Shown here in pieces: positions 1 through 9,985 of a DNA stretch of 64,000 nucleotides; positions within the stretch are counted from its first letter, which is position 1, and the number at the start of each line of letters is the position of its first letter. Below the pieces are notes generated by a model, which saw only the letters and a program-made list of their open reading frames with translations, was not told where the DNA came from and ran no database searches. This DNA is from Pseudofabraea citricarpa. Its lineage: Eukaryota; Ascomycota; Leotiomycetes; Helotiales; Dermateaceae. The position numbers and the translations under genes are program-made. The stretch is taken from assembly GCA_029641185.1 (NCBI GenBank), contig JAPWGK010000001.1, forward strand, positions 3,050,501 through 3,114,500, given 5' to 3'.

Positions 1-441
1 ATCTATACACGCAGATAGCTGTTCAGACTCTCCCAAAGACTTTGCGTATCTTCAAAGAAAACAAGCAATGCCAAGCCCTTGAACTCAAAAACATTAGGGT
101 CATTCATGAGCCTTTCACAAGAGGGCTCGTGCATGGAGAGTTTCGTGTGAACCCTGTGTGGTCTCAAATAATGTACCTAGATATGTACCATGCAAGACAG
201 GAATGAGCCTAAAACAGCTACCTCCCCTGGATGAGATAGGACAGGACAAAAGAACAAGCAAGGTAGTCACAGGAAATAAGGTCAGATGTAAAGGTGAACT
301 GTGAAGTGTAATTGAGGCATATTCCATTCACGCCCGAATGTGAAGAAGCATCATTCGCCATGTGTATATGCTAAGTCCCCCTGCGAAACGCCGTGCAACC
401 CTGAAAGAAGAACTCCTAAGCGCCTCAGAAACCACATAAAC
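1..441. other. Left-edge intergenic, no gene seen
   Basis: I see no supportable gene here. The stretch lies downstream of the minus-strand NC2-alpha stop codon, so its right part is probably that gene's 3' untranslated region. Short open frames on both strands lack family features and are treated as chance. A gene ending to the left of the window cannot be excluded. Confidence 0.5.
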
Positions 442-1389
442 CTAATCATCTGTGTTCGTCTTCTTCTTTCTGCCTCTGCTCTTCTTGGGCTTCACCTCTT
501 CCTCGCTTTCGCTGTTCTCTTTTCTCTTCTTGGTCTCTCCTCCGGCGCCTTCCTGCCCATCTCCAACCTTGGCAACAATCTCCTGTAGGAAATCAAATTG
601 CGGATCGCTCTCGACCACCTGCTTCAAGTGCTGTGCCGTAACCCGCTTTCCTCCCTTGTCCCGCGCGATTGCTGCGGCTCCCGTCACCAATTGGATCATA
701 AACAGCTCCAGGGCTTTGTTGACCGCGACAGGCGTGACTTGTGCGACCTTGCCGACCTCCTCATCCGCCTGCATGATGCGCTTGATGCGCGCGACAGGGA
801 ACTTGGTCTTGATCTCGATGTTGTCTGGATTGGGGTTCTTGCGATCGGCAGGTGGTTGAAAGGCAGGATTGGCGGATGATGAGGGTTGCGCGCCGCCCGC
901 CTTTGCAGGGCGACCGCGTGGGTTTCGTGATGCCATGCTGGGAGAGGATATGTAGTTTTGTTCGGCGTACGGGTTGCCCTCCGACTTGATGGGTGTTTGC
1001 TCCGCGTAGTAGTGTGACGGCGTGGGAGCGCTGTCGAATGAGTGATTGGGGGGTAGCGCGGGAATTGGTGGCATATAGCCCCCGCCGTATTCACTGAGTT
1101 CGTTGGTCCCTAGCTGGTTCTCGTAAGAGCTGCGGAAGGATGGCGGCTGCGGTTGCAGTTGGTATTGCTGCTGCTGCTGCTGAGGCGCGTTTGCGATTGC
1201 AAAGGATGGCAGGTCTGGGGAGCGCGGCGCGTAGGGCGAGGGCTGAGTCTGCGGTGCAAGATGTGGCTGCTGATGTTGTTGTAGGACGGGGTGCTGGTAG
1301 TGCAGTTGTGGGTGGGATTGTTTTGTGGGAGAAGAGATGTCGAAGCTTGAGAGGTCGGGGGACTGGGGCGCATATTCATAGCCTTCCAT
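442..1389 (-). CDS. BUR6: NC2-alpha (DRAP1/Bur6-like) histone-fold transcription repressor
   Basis: Single-exon protein of 315 aa. The ATG at 1389 has A at -3; the frame extends upstream only through a TTG, so 1389 is preferred. Residues about 192-276 form an H2A-like histone fold: [11 protein letters not shown] opens helix 1 and [15 protein letters not shown] closes it. The QFDFL signature fits NC2-alpha better than the polymerase-epsilon or CHRAC histone folds. In the known family NC2-alpha pairs with NC2-beta (Dr1), binds TBP on promoter DNA and blocks TFIIA/TFIIB entry, and can also activate some genes; it acts in the nucleus. The first 180 residues are a Gln/Pro-rich disordered region with a polyQ run, an RGRP AT-hook-like core near residue 160, and a duplicated motif. 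The C-terminus is acidic, then Lys-rich (KKSRGRKKK), probably a nuclear localisation signal. Family call firm; role of the long N-terminus unknown. Confidence 0.88.
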   Translation of the reverse strand: MEGYEYAPQSPDLSSFDISSPTKQSHPQLHYQHPVLQQHQQPHLAPQTQPSPYAPRSPDLPSFAIANAPQQQQQQYQLQPQPPSFRSSYENQLGTNELSEYGGGYMPPIPALPPNHSFDSAPTPSHYYAEQTPIKSEGNPYAEQNYISSPSMASRNPRGRPAKAGGAQPSSSANPAFQPPADRKNPNPDNIEIKTKFPVARIKRIMQADEEVGKVAQVTPVAVNKALELFMIQLVTGAAAIARDKGGKRVTAQHLKQVVESDPQFDFLQEIVAKVGDGQEGAGGETKKRKENSESEEEVKPKKSRGRKKKTNTDD

Positions 1390-2933
1390 TGTTTTTTCTT
1401 CGCGTCTTTGGAGCGAGGGCGGTGGGCGGCGGGCGGTGGGAGTGGGCAATGGAGGGGTGCCCAGAGTGCAGTATGTATTGCAGTATGCCGGCTAATGCAG
1501 CGTGAATGACGGCTGCAAATAACGAAGCGTCGCCGAGCCACAGCAGATGCTACCGGCCCTACCCAAGCAGGCGGGCGATACAAACAGATCCCAAAGACCT
1601 GGAATGCGCCTGTGTCACACCAAATTCCCAATCTTATATCCCGTCAACGACGCTGCGAAAGTCGCGTCAGAAGCCGGACCAGATGAGGATAGGTGCGGGC
1701 TGGGCGGTGAGTGGGCGGATAAACAGGCGGGCCGCAAATCGTTCAGGAGTGGCAGAAGTGAAAAATTGAGCAAAATTGTTCGGGGCAGCAACGGCGTTTA
1801 TGTATGGGGCCGATCTGAGAGCCACTCTGCATTAAGCCGCCTTGGGCTAGCTTAATGCAGAAAACCACCCCCTTGCAAAAGAGAGATCGTTCATCGTTCA
1901 ACCTCCATCCTCTTCCTCCCTCTTGACTAGTCCGAGTGCTCGAACCCACCATGGCTCTCTTTACCACGGCAACTCTTCTCCATCGTCTTCTTCCCAGGGG
2001 CTCCTGTTGCTCTTTGTTGACGACATGTATTGTGATGAGTCACCCCAGCTGCGTTACGTCAGTTGGACATCTGCCTATCATCAGCAACTGCAGCCTCACC
2101 AGTTCCAGCGAATCTGTTGTGAGGCCCCCAACTCAAGCTAGCTAGCTACTGGCCAAGCTTGAAGCTCATGGGCTTTGCACGGTAGTGTCATGTCGTACTG
2201 GATGCTTGTAAAACCAAGCAACGTCCTCGCTTATTCGCTCTAATGCGCTCTTTCTCTCTACTTTGTCTTGTCTTCTCTTCAGCTACCGCTTTCAAAAATA
2301 CCAGTATATTGAGTGATGATAACAAAGAGCTTACCAGAGATCAATCAGACTTACTCGAGCCCGAAACCCTCTACTGTGTAGATGTGGTTTCTACTAGAGC
2401 AAGTGATCATATGAAGGAGCAACTTGATCTAATCTGACAATATACCCATCAACATTTTGAATGAGTTTTTGTTCTTTCTCTTTTCCTTTTCGGATTAATC
2501 TATCAGGAATACAAGAAGTTCCCCAGTTCCATTTTAAAATATCGTTTGTTAGTATGTTCTACCGAGCTTGCTTCTCATAACGTACTTGCTGAATAGCTCT
2601 TGGTCAAAAGGCATACAATTGCGAAATGCAAGATAACAGTTGTAAAGTGCATAACCACTGAAAATTCATGTAAGCATTTCATACGCCATGCCCCTTTTCA
2701 CTTCTTTGGTTTTTCTTCTGTTGTGTCTGAAGGTTAGAAAAGTCTTAATGTTTCTATCTCGTTCCTTCCTCGGACACGTAATGAGGTTGTTATGGTGAAA
2801 AATCCCGGTCTGGGCATGCGCAGGAAACACCATTTCATGAACTTAGCATTGATATACTTTCCGACTCGAGATTGGTTTATCCTTAATTCAATTCTTAAAT
2901 CGCTATACCCGTTTACCTCCCTGAATAGTTAGT
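1390..2933. other. Intergenic, shared upstream region
   Basis: This 1.5 kb separates the divergent NC2-alpha and F-box-like genes and must hold both promoters. I see no convincing gene. A 64-codon ATG frame at 2243-2437 (+) begins with a hydrophobic segment resembling a signal peptide (RSFSLLCLVFSSATA), but has one cysteine and no other support. The right part (about 2440-2930) is AT-rich. Confidence 0.5.
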
Positions 2934-4173
2934 ATGGCGAATTATTCCGAGCTAGCTTCTTTAACAGCGCTACATTACTCGACGCTGGGACAACCTTGCT
3001 ACATTAACAGGATATACCAAGACAGAGCTGTTGTTCATTGTCTGTTTACGTTTCTAGATCACGTTTCAGCCGTTCTGTTTGGGTTGACTTGCCGCGAAGC
3101 TTACACTGAAGGATATAGGCCTACCTACTTCGACACCAAGATGCCACACCATGCCACTTACATTTGCACCCGACTGCCTCGCAACATTCTTAGTAGGAGG
3201 GTCGTTGGTAGGGGTAATACGCAGCTCCACGAGATGTTGCAGGAATGGGTAGGACAGGAATATCGATACAGCAGCGCTGTTGGTCAGTTTCTACATCGCG
3301 AGGTTTATGGAGATACAAGTGGAGAGGCTGAGAAACGATTGATCCAGCGGTATAAAGACTGGCATACTTCATGGCATGCTCTAAGGAACCCCTACGACCA
3401 AGGAGACGCCTGGTACCCCTGTGCCATTACAGTTATATTACACGATCCCACCAGACGCCACAATAGAAAACTATGGAAATCATTCTGGGAGAAGACTGCG
3501 GTCTATGTCGATTTCATCGACAAAGTGCGGGATAGTCCAAGACAATTGACGGTGGACGAGCTGAAGAATGACGACTCTTCAGAGTCAACAAGCATACCAC
3601 TTACGACGCGTATTTCCACAACGGACGACTTGCAGAGTCACGAGAATGCCTCTGGACTCTTCATGGCTGAAATTCAACCCCCCTCGCTAGCTTCAATCCC
3701 TGTCTCGTCAAGTCTCTATATCCAATTAGATATAGAAAATTCCAAACCACCCAGCGAGCTTCGAGTAGAAACAAATTCACGAGCCACCCAAAGTGAGAAT
3801 CTATTCTACGATTCGGGTTTTCTTTCATACGACTCCGACATACGAGAGCAGCCTTTCGAGATCGATGACGATAGCGAGTGTGCCGATAACTATGTTGCAA
3901 GTTCTGTGGATACCTCTGATGATACAAATATCGATTTTGATGGAAATTCGACTGGATCCTGGGTCAGAGATTACCAAGAATCGTTTTTTGAAAGCTGTAG
4001 AGTCGGAGGTCAAGCAGAGGAGGACGTTGCCACTGGTACGTTGTTGTGTCATTGGAATTTAGCTACTTGTGCTGACGATAATGAATCAAGATGACTCGTT
4101 TATCAAGAAATCTAGACAAGATAATGTGTTGGTCAGTATACCGCTTCGCCCAAAAGCCAAAGGCAATAAATAA
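2934..4173 (+). CDS. F-box-like protein of unknown target
   Basis: Proposed two-exon gene: exon 1 2934-4035, intron 4036-4090 (GTACG donor, GCTGACG branch site, CAAG acceptor), exon 2 4091-4173, giving 394 aa. Without splicing the frame ends at 4094. The spliced end reads DDSFIKKSRQDNVLVS and then a basic tail. Residues about 27-60 (VVHCLFTFLDHVSAVLFGLTCREAY) resemble the fungal F-box pattern in which a hydrophobic helix is followed by D-x-V-S/D, then L-x-LTC; this suggests binding to Skp1 in an SCF ubiquitin ligase. The remaining residues have no repeat (WD40, LRR, kelch) that would show a substrate. The C-terminal half is Ser/Asp-rich and likely disordered. The F-box reading is by pattern only; the rest of the protein I do not recognise. 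Confidence 0.6.
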
Positions 4174-4434
4174 TATGTCTGATGGGATCGGGCTTTCTAC
4201 AAGGTGGCCTGCTATCACAGGTATATGGCTCCATCCACCAGAGTATCCTTTAGGGTTTGTGTTCGGTGTTAGGTAGTGTGCAACCAATACCGTCTACCAG
4301 CAACCAAGAGGTTGATTGGATAATTCTAGTATTAAAGGTCAGGATATATGTTACTCGATCCGAGTCTCGTCTATCCCTCTATTCTATCTCTGTCTAAAGC
4401 CATGCTTCCAAAACCTACACCACAGCATCACATA

Positions 4435-5481
4435 TCATACTTCCCTGGGAGCAATCAACTCCACAATCCCCCCTTTAATCCCCTCAACCTCCTCTTCCGT
4501 AAGCGTAATACCAAAGATAGTCTTCAACCCATCCACCCTCTCCTGTTCATTGGCAAACTCACATTCCAGGGTCGTCTTACCGCCCATATTCCTCTTAACC
4601 TCCTTATCCACACACATGATCTTCCCCACAATCTTCTCCGCTTCTCTCAAGAATCGGACAACCAACAGCCTCCTGATTTGGAAATTTATCGGTCCCGTAT
4701 TCGTACTCACATAATAGTTCAGCATGTCCCAATCGGACGGCAAGAACTCGAACTCAGCAAAAGCGTAGAAGGAATTCCACTCCTGCGAGGGCTTGTTCCG
4801 GTACTGGTAGATCCAAAGTGGATGGCCTTGCTCAGTCTGCGTAGGGATCGTATCTCTGATCAGACGAATCTCCTGCGTCCCTAGATTCTGCTGTGGAGTG
4901 TCGACAGTTAGTGCCAGGGGGCGAGTCGCTTGGTCGCCGCCGAAGCCGACATCGATCATGTATTTGTTCCCGTTGGGGAGGGTGACGATATTGACGATAT
5001 GCACGCTTCAGACGCAGCTCCATCAGTAATTTACTTTTTTATTTTTTCATCTCCTCAATTCAGACGGCGTGAGAGAGAGTTCGGGCGAAAAAGAAAAGAG
5101 TAGCATATACAAGCCGATATAATCACCCTTCGGAATCCCATCCTCTCTCAGGCGAATCCTCACTCCGGCCGTATACGCACGGAATCCCAGCGCTCGCAGT
5201 ACGTGGTTGAAGAATAGGCTGTTCTCCATGCAGTACCCGCCTCTCCCGCGCGCGTTGGCGACGATCTTCCGGTACAGATCTTGGGGATCAAGGGATACGG
5301 CATGCGAGGATGAATAGTGCAGCTGGAGGTTCTCATACGGAACCGCCGAGATCTGGTGGATGTGCAATGCCGTTAGGAAATCTAGGTCCAATGCCGGAGT
5401 TGCTTGTCGCCGGTATTGTTGTGGAATGTCGATATATTCTAGATACCTGTCGATTTGCGAGGGCGTGTATGCTGAAGTCAT
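4435..5481 (-). CDS. NAT1: Arylamine N-acetyltransferase (NAT)
   Basis: Two exons: 5111-5481 and 4435-5005, intron 5006-5110 (GTATAT donor, TTACTGATGG branch region, TGAAG acceptor), giving 313 aa. The frame runs upstream of 5481 through a Lys/Arg-rich stretch from a non-ATG codon, so the ATG before TSAYTPSQ is chosen. The Cys-His-Asp triad of the family is visible: Cys84 in RGGYCMEN, His126 in FVHIVNIV, Asp142 in IDVGFGGD. The enzyme moves an acetyl (in some fungi malonyl) group from CoA onto arylamine or hydrazine nitrogen; fungal homologues such as Fusarium FDB2 detoxify benzoxazolinone products from cereal hosts. Cytosolic, no signal peptide. It stands alone and is not in an obvious degradation cluster, so its substrate is open. 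A purine-rich 5' leader precedes the ATG. Confidence 0.88.
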
Positions 5482-6761
5482 GTTTTTGTTTTCTTTTCTT
5501 CTTTCTGTTTCTTTCCGTTTCCGTTTCCCGTTCTCTTTTAATTGCACTTGGTCGGCTTTAGTTCTCTGCTTCTGTGATCTGCTTGGTAACGTCCTTTTGT
5601 AGAAAGAAGATTGCCGGAGGTTGTAGTTGAGGTTGAGTCACCGTTGTAACAGCCGCAGGCGCCGCTTAGCGTACTGCTGCATCTTACAAGACCCTCCACT
5701 CTTCCCGAGCTACAGCCTATAGCAATACCTTGTTGCATATGCAAGCCAATTATGCTTAAGTAGATTACAAAAGGATACATGCTTCCGCCGTCAGGCTCGT
5801 ATAGAGGAGTAGGTAGAGACTCTAGAGAGGTATTCTGTGTAATTGGAGATAAAAGTTAAACCTGGAAGTGTTCATCAAAGCTATCTAGATGAAACTCTCG
5901 TATAATAGTAGAATCCTTTAGGGATTGAGATATCAGTTCACAAGTCCAATCGGATTGGATAGGCATCAATAGTTCTCATGCCCAGAAATAAGATAACAAA
6001 AACTCAAGCTGATCGTCGGATAGAAAATACCATAGTAGCAAGGGGTTCGTTAGATGTGGTCTTCCCTGTTTTAATCGGCCATTTAAAATAAGTGCTTAGC
6101 ATCAAGTTACTCGTATATATAAATAAGTGAAGTGAAGGTTATATAATTATTTAAAACTATTTGGTTACTAAGAAAAATATAATAACTAAAGAGTATATAA
6201 TAACTAGAATAAGTAAAATAACTATAAAGGTTATAATAACTATAAAGGTTATAATAACTATAAAGGTTATAGTAATTATAAAGGTTATAGTAATTATAAA
6301 GGTTATAGTAATTATAAAGGTTATAATAATTAGAAGAAGTATAATAACTAAAGATAATATAATTACGTAGGAGGAAATAATTATCAAAAAGCTTATAATA
6401 ATTTAGAAGTATTTGATAACTTACAGGTAACTGATGACTCAAGAGTATATAACTACTAAAGGGTATCTGACAACCGAAATCTAGAAAGAGCATTTACCAA
6501 GGTAGTTTAAGTTACTCATTCGAGTTACCTAAACTTTCGAGAGAACTTAGTGTACCATAGTATGTTAGTTCCTGGTTGGTCGCTAAAAAGGTATGTGCAG
6601 AGCTACGCTAGACTACTATGTAGCCTAGAGAAAATTTTAAATAGCTAAACTAGTATGATCACAACTTACTTTTAATTGTTACAACCTTTATATACTACAA
6701 GAAAAACAGACAGCAGCAAAGAAGTCCACGATCGACAAAATCAAATTTCCTTCAACGATAC
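5482..6761. other. AT-rich intergenic island
   Basis: This stretch becomes strongly A+T-rich from about 5760 to 6700, with abundant TpA, and holds an 18-bp minisatellite (listed separately). Open frames inside it, for example a 128-codon Asn/Tyr-rich frame on the minus strand, follow the repeat period and are not genes. The composition contrasts sharply with both flanking genes and is compatible with RIP-mutated sequence, but no transposon domain can be read. Confidence 0.6.
6221..6328. repeat. 18-bp AT-rich minisatellite, six units
   Basis: Six contiguous 18-nt units start at 6221, 6239, 6257, 6275, 6293 and 6311. The first three read ACTATAAAGGTTATAATA. Later units carry C-to-T and A-to-G changes (ATTATAAAGGTTATAGTA), so the array is ordered into sub-blocks as expected from local slippage or unequal exchange. 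Degenerate related sequence flanks it on both sides. Because 18 is a multiple of three the array stays open in several frames. Confidence 0.9.
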
Positions 6762-7736
6762 ATGTCCATTATGGCTTTATCTCCTCCCACCAGCGCAGAT
6801 TCCCCTATCAACTTTCAAATATCAGCACTCCGTGGACGCAAGGAGCTCAATATCGAGAGACTGAAGCGACCTGTTCCTGAGGGAGTAGCTCTGATACAGA
6901 AACAAGAAGTCGCGGCAGAGTTTATCAAGGAAGAACATGAAATCTTCGGGGATCAGCAAACCGAAATGTTGGACGAGGGTTTTGAAGCTTCAACACGAAG
7001 TGATAGGAGCAGGAAACTTTTCGCGGCAGATATCCTGAAGGGAATGCTGATTCGAGGTAGACTACAAGCGGCAGTCTTCGATATTTTTCTGCAGCTCTGC
7101 CGCCAAGGCGTATGCTCTTTGAGTGCGCTTGAATATCCTGTGGATTGGCATAGCTTACCCGAACCAGAATCCTGTCTATCCTGGATTTATCGTATGCTTG
7201 CTCTATTTGAATATTCCCAGAAAGGATCGTATAGAGGATCGTATACATTGCAAAACGAATGGGGTATATCTCATTCACGCTGGGAAGAATATTGTGTACC
7301 AAAGGCTTGGTTGGCTATAATGATTGGGCGCAGTTTCACGTCCCTGGATGCCGTCTTCTATATCATCCGTTCGACGGGTCAGTTAGGACAGGCTCGTGGT
7401 GATGAATTCAGGCGATTGGTCGAGGATTCTCAGCCAGACCAAACTTGGGAGGCAGATATCAACCTCAAGCGGTGGAGGAGCCCCGGCGGGGATGGAACAT
7501 TCGCATCCTGGCTTCCGGTGAGCGTCGATACTAGTTTAATACAACAGGGATTTGAGAAGGCTGCTATCGCGCTCTCAATAGACTTCCATTGCCGTCTCGA
7601 GAAGACAGAAATGCATTACGCAATATTCTTCGATATTAGTAGAGAAGTCTTCGACGCTGATGTCGAGCAAGAAACCATAAGTCAGAGAGAGATTTGGGCA
7701 GGAGATGATGAAAGCCCAGTCTCTTGGCTGTTTTAA
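6762..7736 (+). CDS. Orphan protein, function unknown
   Basis: Intronless frame of 324 aa with ordinary amino-acid composition, from an ATG at 6762 just right of the AT-rich island. I do not recognise the family. It has no signal peptide, membrane segment or known motif. The first 90 residues are charged (many Glu/Lys/Arg). The middle (about 90-220) is hydrophobic-helical with several Trp and Cys (FDIFLQLCRQGV, LSWIYRMLALFEY, VPKAWLAIMIGR). The C-terminus is acidic and ends SWLF. A 12-bp in-frame tandem duplication at 7224-7245 gives GSYRGSYT. A second ATG four codons in is also possible. Its length and non-repetitive composition argue that it is coding, but it could be lineage-specific. Confidence 0.6.
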   Translation: MSIMALSPPTSADSPINFQISALRGRKELNIERLKRPVPEGVALIQKQEVAAEFIKEEHEIFGDQQTEMLDEGFEASTRSDRSRKLFAADILKGMLIRGRLQAAVFDIFLQLCRQGVCSLSALEYPVDWHSLPEPESCLSWIYRMLALFEYSQKGSYRGSYTLQNEWGISHSRWEEYCVPKAWLAIMIGRSFTSLDAVFYIIRSTGQLGQARGDEFRRLVEDSQPDQTWEADINLKRWRSPGGDGTFASWLPVSVDTSLIQQGFEKAAIALSIDFHCRLEKTEMHYAIFFDISREVFDADVEQETISQREIWAGDDESPVSWLF

Positions 7737-7964
7737 TACTTTCCAATAAAACGAGCCTGGTTAGCTAGCTATCTTACAAAAACTGGCTACATCAAGCAAT
7801 ACCTTCCGTAGATAATGCCCAATTAAAGACTCTCTTCCAATAACTTAGGATATAGTCACGATTGTAAATGAGGTGGCAGTGTCACATGAGTCTTGGAAAT
7901 TAGAAGTAATGGAATAATAGGCTCTTTGGTATTATACATTTTCCAACGCCATTTAATGTAACAT

Positions 7965-9763
7965 CTAATCTTCATCCCAGTTCTAAAAAGATGATTAGCC
8001 TGATGTTCGTGAATAAGAGTCAGGTCAACTTACAGGGTTTGGCCCGGGTGGTTTAGGTCCACCAGCCTGTCGTGCAACGATAATCTGGTCAACAGAAAGC
8101 ACAGTTCTTGCAGCTTCTGTGGCGAGCTTGATAGCCCAGCTCTTCGAGATCATAAGATCAAGAATTCCTTCACTTTGTGCGTCAAGGGTTCCAGTATCAT
8201 CATCGTTCTACGAAAATGTTAGCGTTGACACATTCCAAGTAAGCTAGAATAAAAATACCTCGATATCAACACCAGTGGTCCAGTCATCCTTCTTGTGGTG
8301 TGCTGTATACAGTCTGCTGAGAACTTCTGTAGCATCAAGTCCAGCACTTTCTGCAAGCGTTCTTGGGATGACCTCGAAAGCTTCACCAAACTTTCGAATA
8401 GCATATTGGGGTAGACCAGGAGTCTTCTCTCCAAATGCCTGTATTCGCTCGACAAGCTGCATCTCTGTAGCTCCAGCTCCAGGTACAAGTCTTGGGTCTC
8501 TTGTAATGGCCTTCACAACATTGACTCCATCATCAACAGCACGTTCGATATCGTCGAGGTGGTTTTGTGTAGCTCCTCTGATGACCAAAGTTGCTGTTCT
8601 TGTAGTTTCGTTTTCTTGTCTGAAAACTGTAACACGATCTCCTCCAATCTCGAGAGTCTCAACAACATCAACGCTACCCATCTCATCTGGCATTGGGGCC
8701 CCTAATCTGGCTAATGGCGTGGCACCAACAACTCTACATAATCTTCGGAGCTCGAATTTGCTTAGGATACGGATGACTAGAATGCCGAATCTGTTCAGAT
8801 AATGCATGGCCAACTCACCAACTGTTGAGCCTGCAACGACAACACGAATGCCAGAGTCGAAGAGTTCTTTGATGGCTGTCTCCAACTGGCTCTCCTCACC
8901 CTTGGTGAAATCTAGCATTTCCTTGGCGTTGTGAAGTAGAACCGTGCCTTTTGTCTCGGTTTGACTGGTATCAATAGGACATGAGAATACTCCAACCTTT
9001 GCTCTTGCTGCCTTCTTGACTGATCCATCTGGTTCACGTCCAAAGACCATTCCCTTGACAACTCGGCTCTGATCCAAGCTTCCACCCATAATCTTCACCA
9101 CACGAATATTGTCGACGTTGAAGTTGACGGGGTTTTTGGGCAGTACGGCTAAAACAGCTTCAGCTACCAAATCTGCCAAGAAATCCTCGTTGCCGCACTG
9201 CTTGCTTGCAATGACTGTTCGGATGGCCTTGCTAAGCTCCGACTGTGATCGCATATCCTCGACTTTGTCGACAACAAGCTCTTCTAATGCCTCCAAAGCA
9301 AACTTCTGAGCACGCTCATATCCAGTAACCACATCGCTGGTTTTCAAACCCATACGAAGCAAATCCTCAGCCTTTCTGAGCAACTCTCCGGCCAGCACAA
9401 TAACCAAATTTGTAGCATCTCCCATCTCAGCTTCTTGCTGCTGACTTGCCATAACCACAAGTTTGGCTGCTGGGTGGACGACATCGAGCTCGCGGAGAAT
9501 AGTCGCAGCGTCAGACGTCAGAATCATCTTTTGTAAATGGTTGATGACGATCTTATTGCGGCCATAAGGACCTAATGAAGTCTGAACGGTCGAGGCAATC
9601 GTACGGCAGGCATCGATATTGCGTAGAACAGCTCCATCTTCAGAATCATAGCTACAAGACAATATTAGTATCGATAGAAATGGAGCTTTTTGACCAAGAC
9701 GTACGTATTGTATCCTTGCTTGAAAAGGTTTGAGTTCGGGGCACCCGGGATATTGAGAGACAT
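7965..9763 (-). CDS. CCT8: Chaperonin CCT subunit theta
   Basis: Four exons: 9705-9763, 8259-9651, 8034-8207 and 7965-7982; introns 9652-9704, 8208-8258 and 7983-8033. Product 547 aa, the usual length for CCT8. Exon 1 encodes MSLNIPGAPNSNLFKQGYNT, joined to YDSEDGAVLRNIDACRTIAS, the theta-specific start. Group II chaperonin motifs are present: TSLGPYGRNK and SDAATILREL (nucleotide-binding loops) and VPGAGATEMQL. Theta is one of eight subunits of the cytosolic TRiC/CCT ring that folds actin, tubulin and WD40 proteins. Exon 4 is only 18 nt and supplies NWDED and the stop; the preceding exon ends GPKPPGPNP, as in other CCT8 proteins. The gene is head-to-head with the HMG-box gene, about 220 bp between start codons. 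Confidence 0.95.
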
Positions 9764-9985
9764 GGTGAGATGTTGCTTGGATGCAGATTATTCTCAAGCT
9801 TGTGAATGTTCAGCAGGCAATTCTATCAACCCCCGTCGCGTCCTCAAAATTTTGGAAGGTTCGCGCGAATGGCACCTCATAAATGAGGCATGCCGGGTTA
9901 TCTTTAATCCCACCGTTCCCCAAGCTCTCTATCTGAGGAAGTCGCTGCGACATATCATTCCCCAGAAGGTCATCTGCAATTCACT
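9764..9985. promoter_or_regulatory. Bidirectional promoter CCT8 / HMG-box gene
   Basis: Only 222 bp separate the divergent start codons, so both core promoters and 5' leaders must fit here. I see no clear TATA box. Inferred from gene layout. Confidence 0.55.

Noticed and set aside
452..859. 135-codon plus-strand frame, hydrophobic
   Set aside because: It is the antisense shadow of the NC2-alpha histone fold and Lys-rich tail.
1390..1449. N-terminal extension of NC2-alpha
   Set aside because: Begins with TTG; ATG at 1389 has a good context.
5482..5547. Basic N-terminal extension of the N-acetyltransferase
   Set aside because: Begins at a non-ATG codon and is a purine-rich leader; NAT proteins start near TSAYTPSQ-type sequence.
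6107..6493. 128-codon Asn/Tyr/Leu-rich minus-strand frame, membrane-like
   Set aside because: It follows the 18-bp minisatellite, whose length is a multiple of three. Composition is forced by AT-rich repeat DNA.
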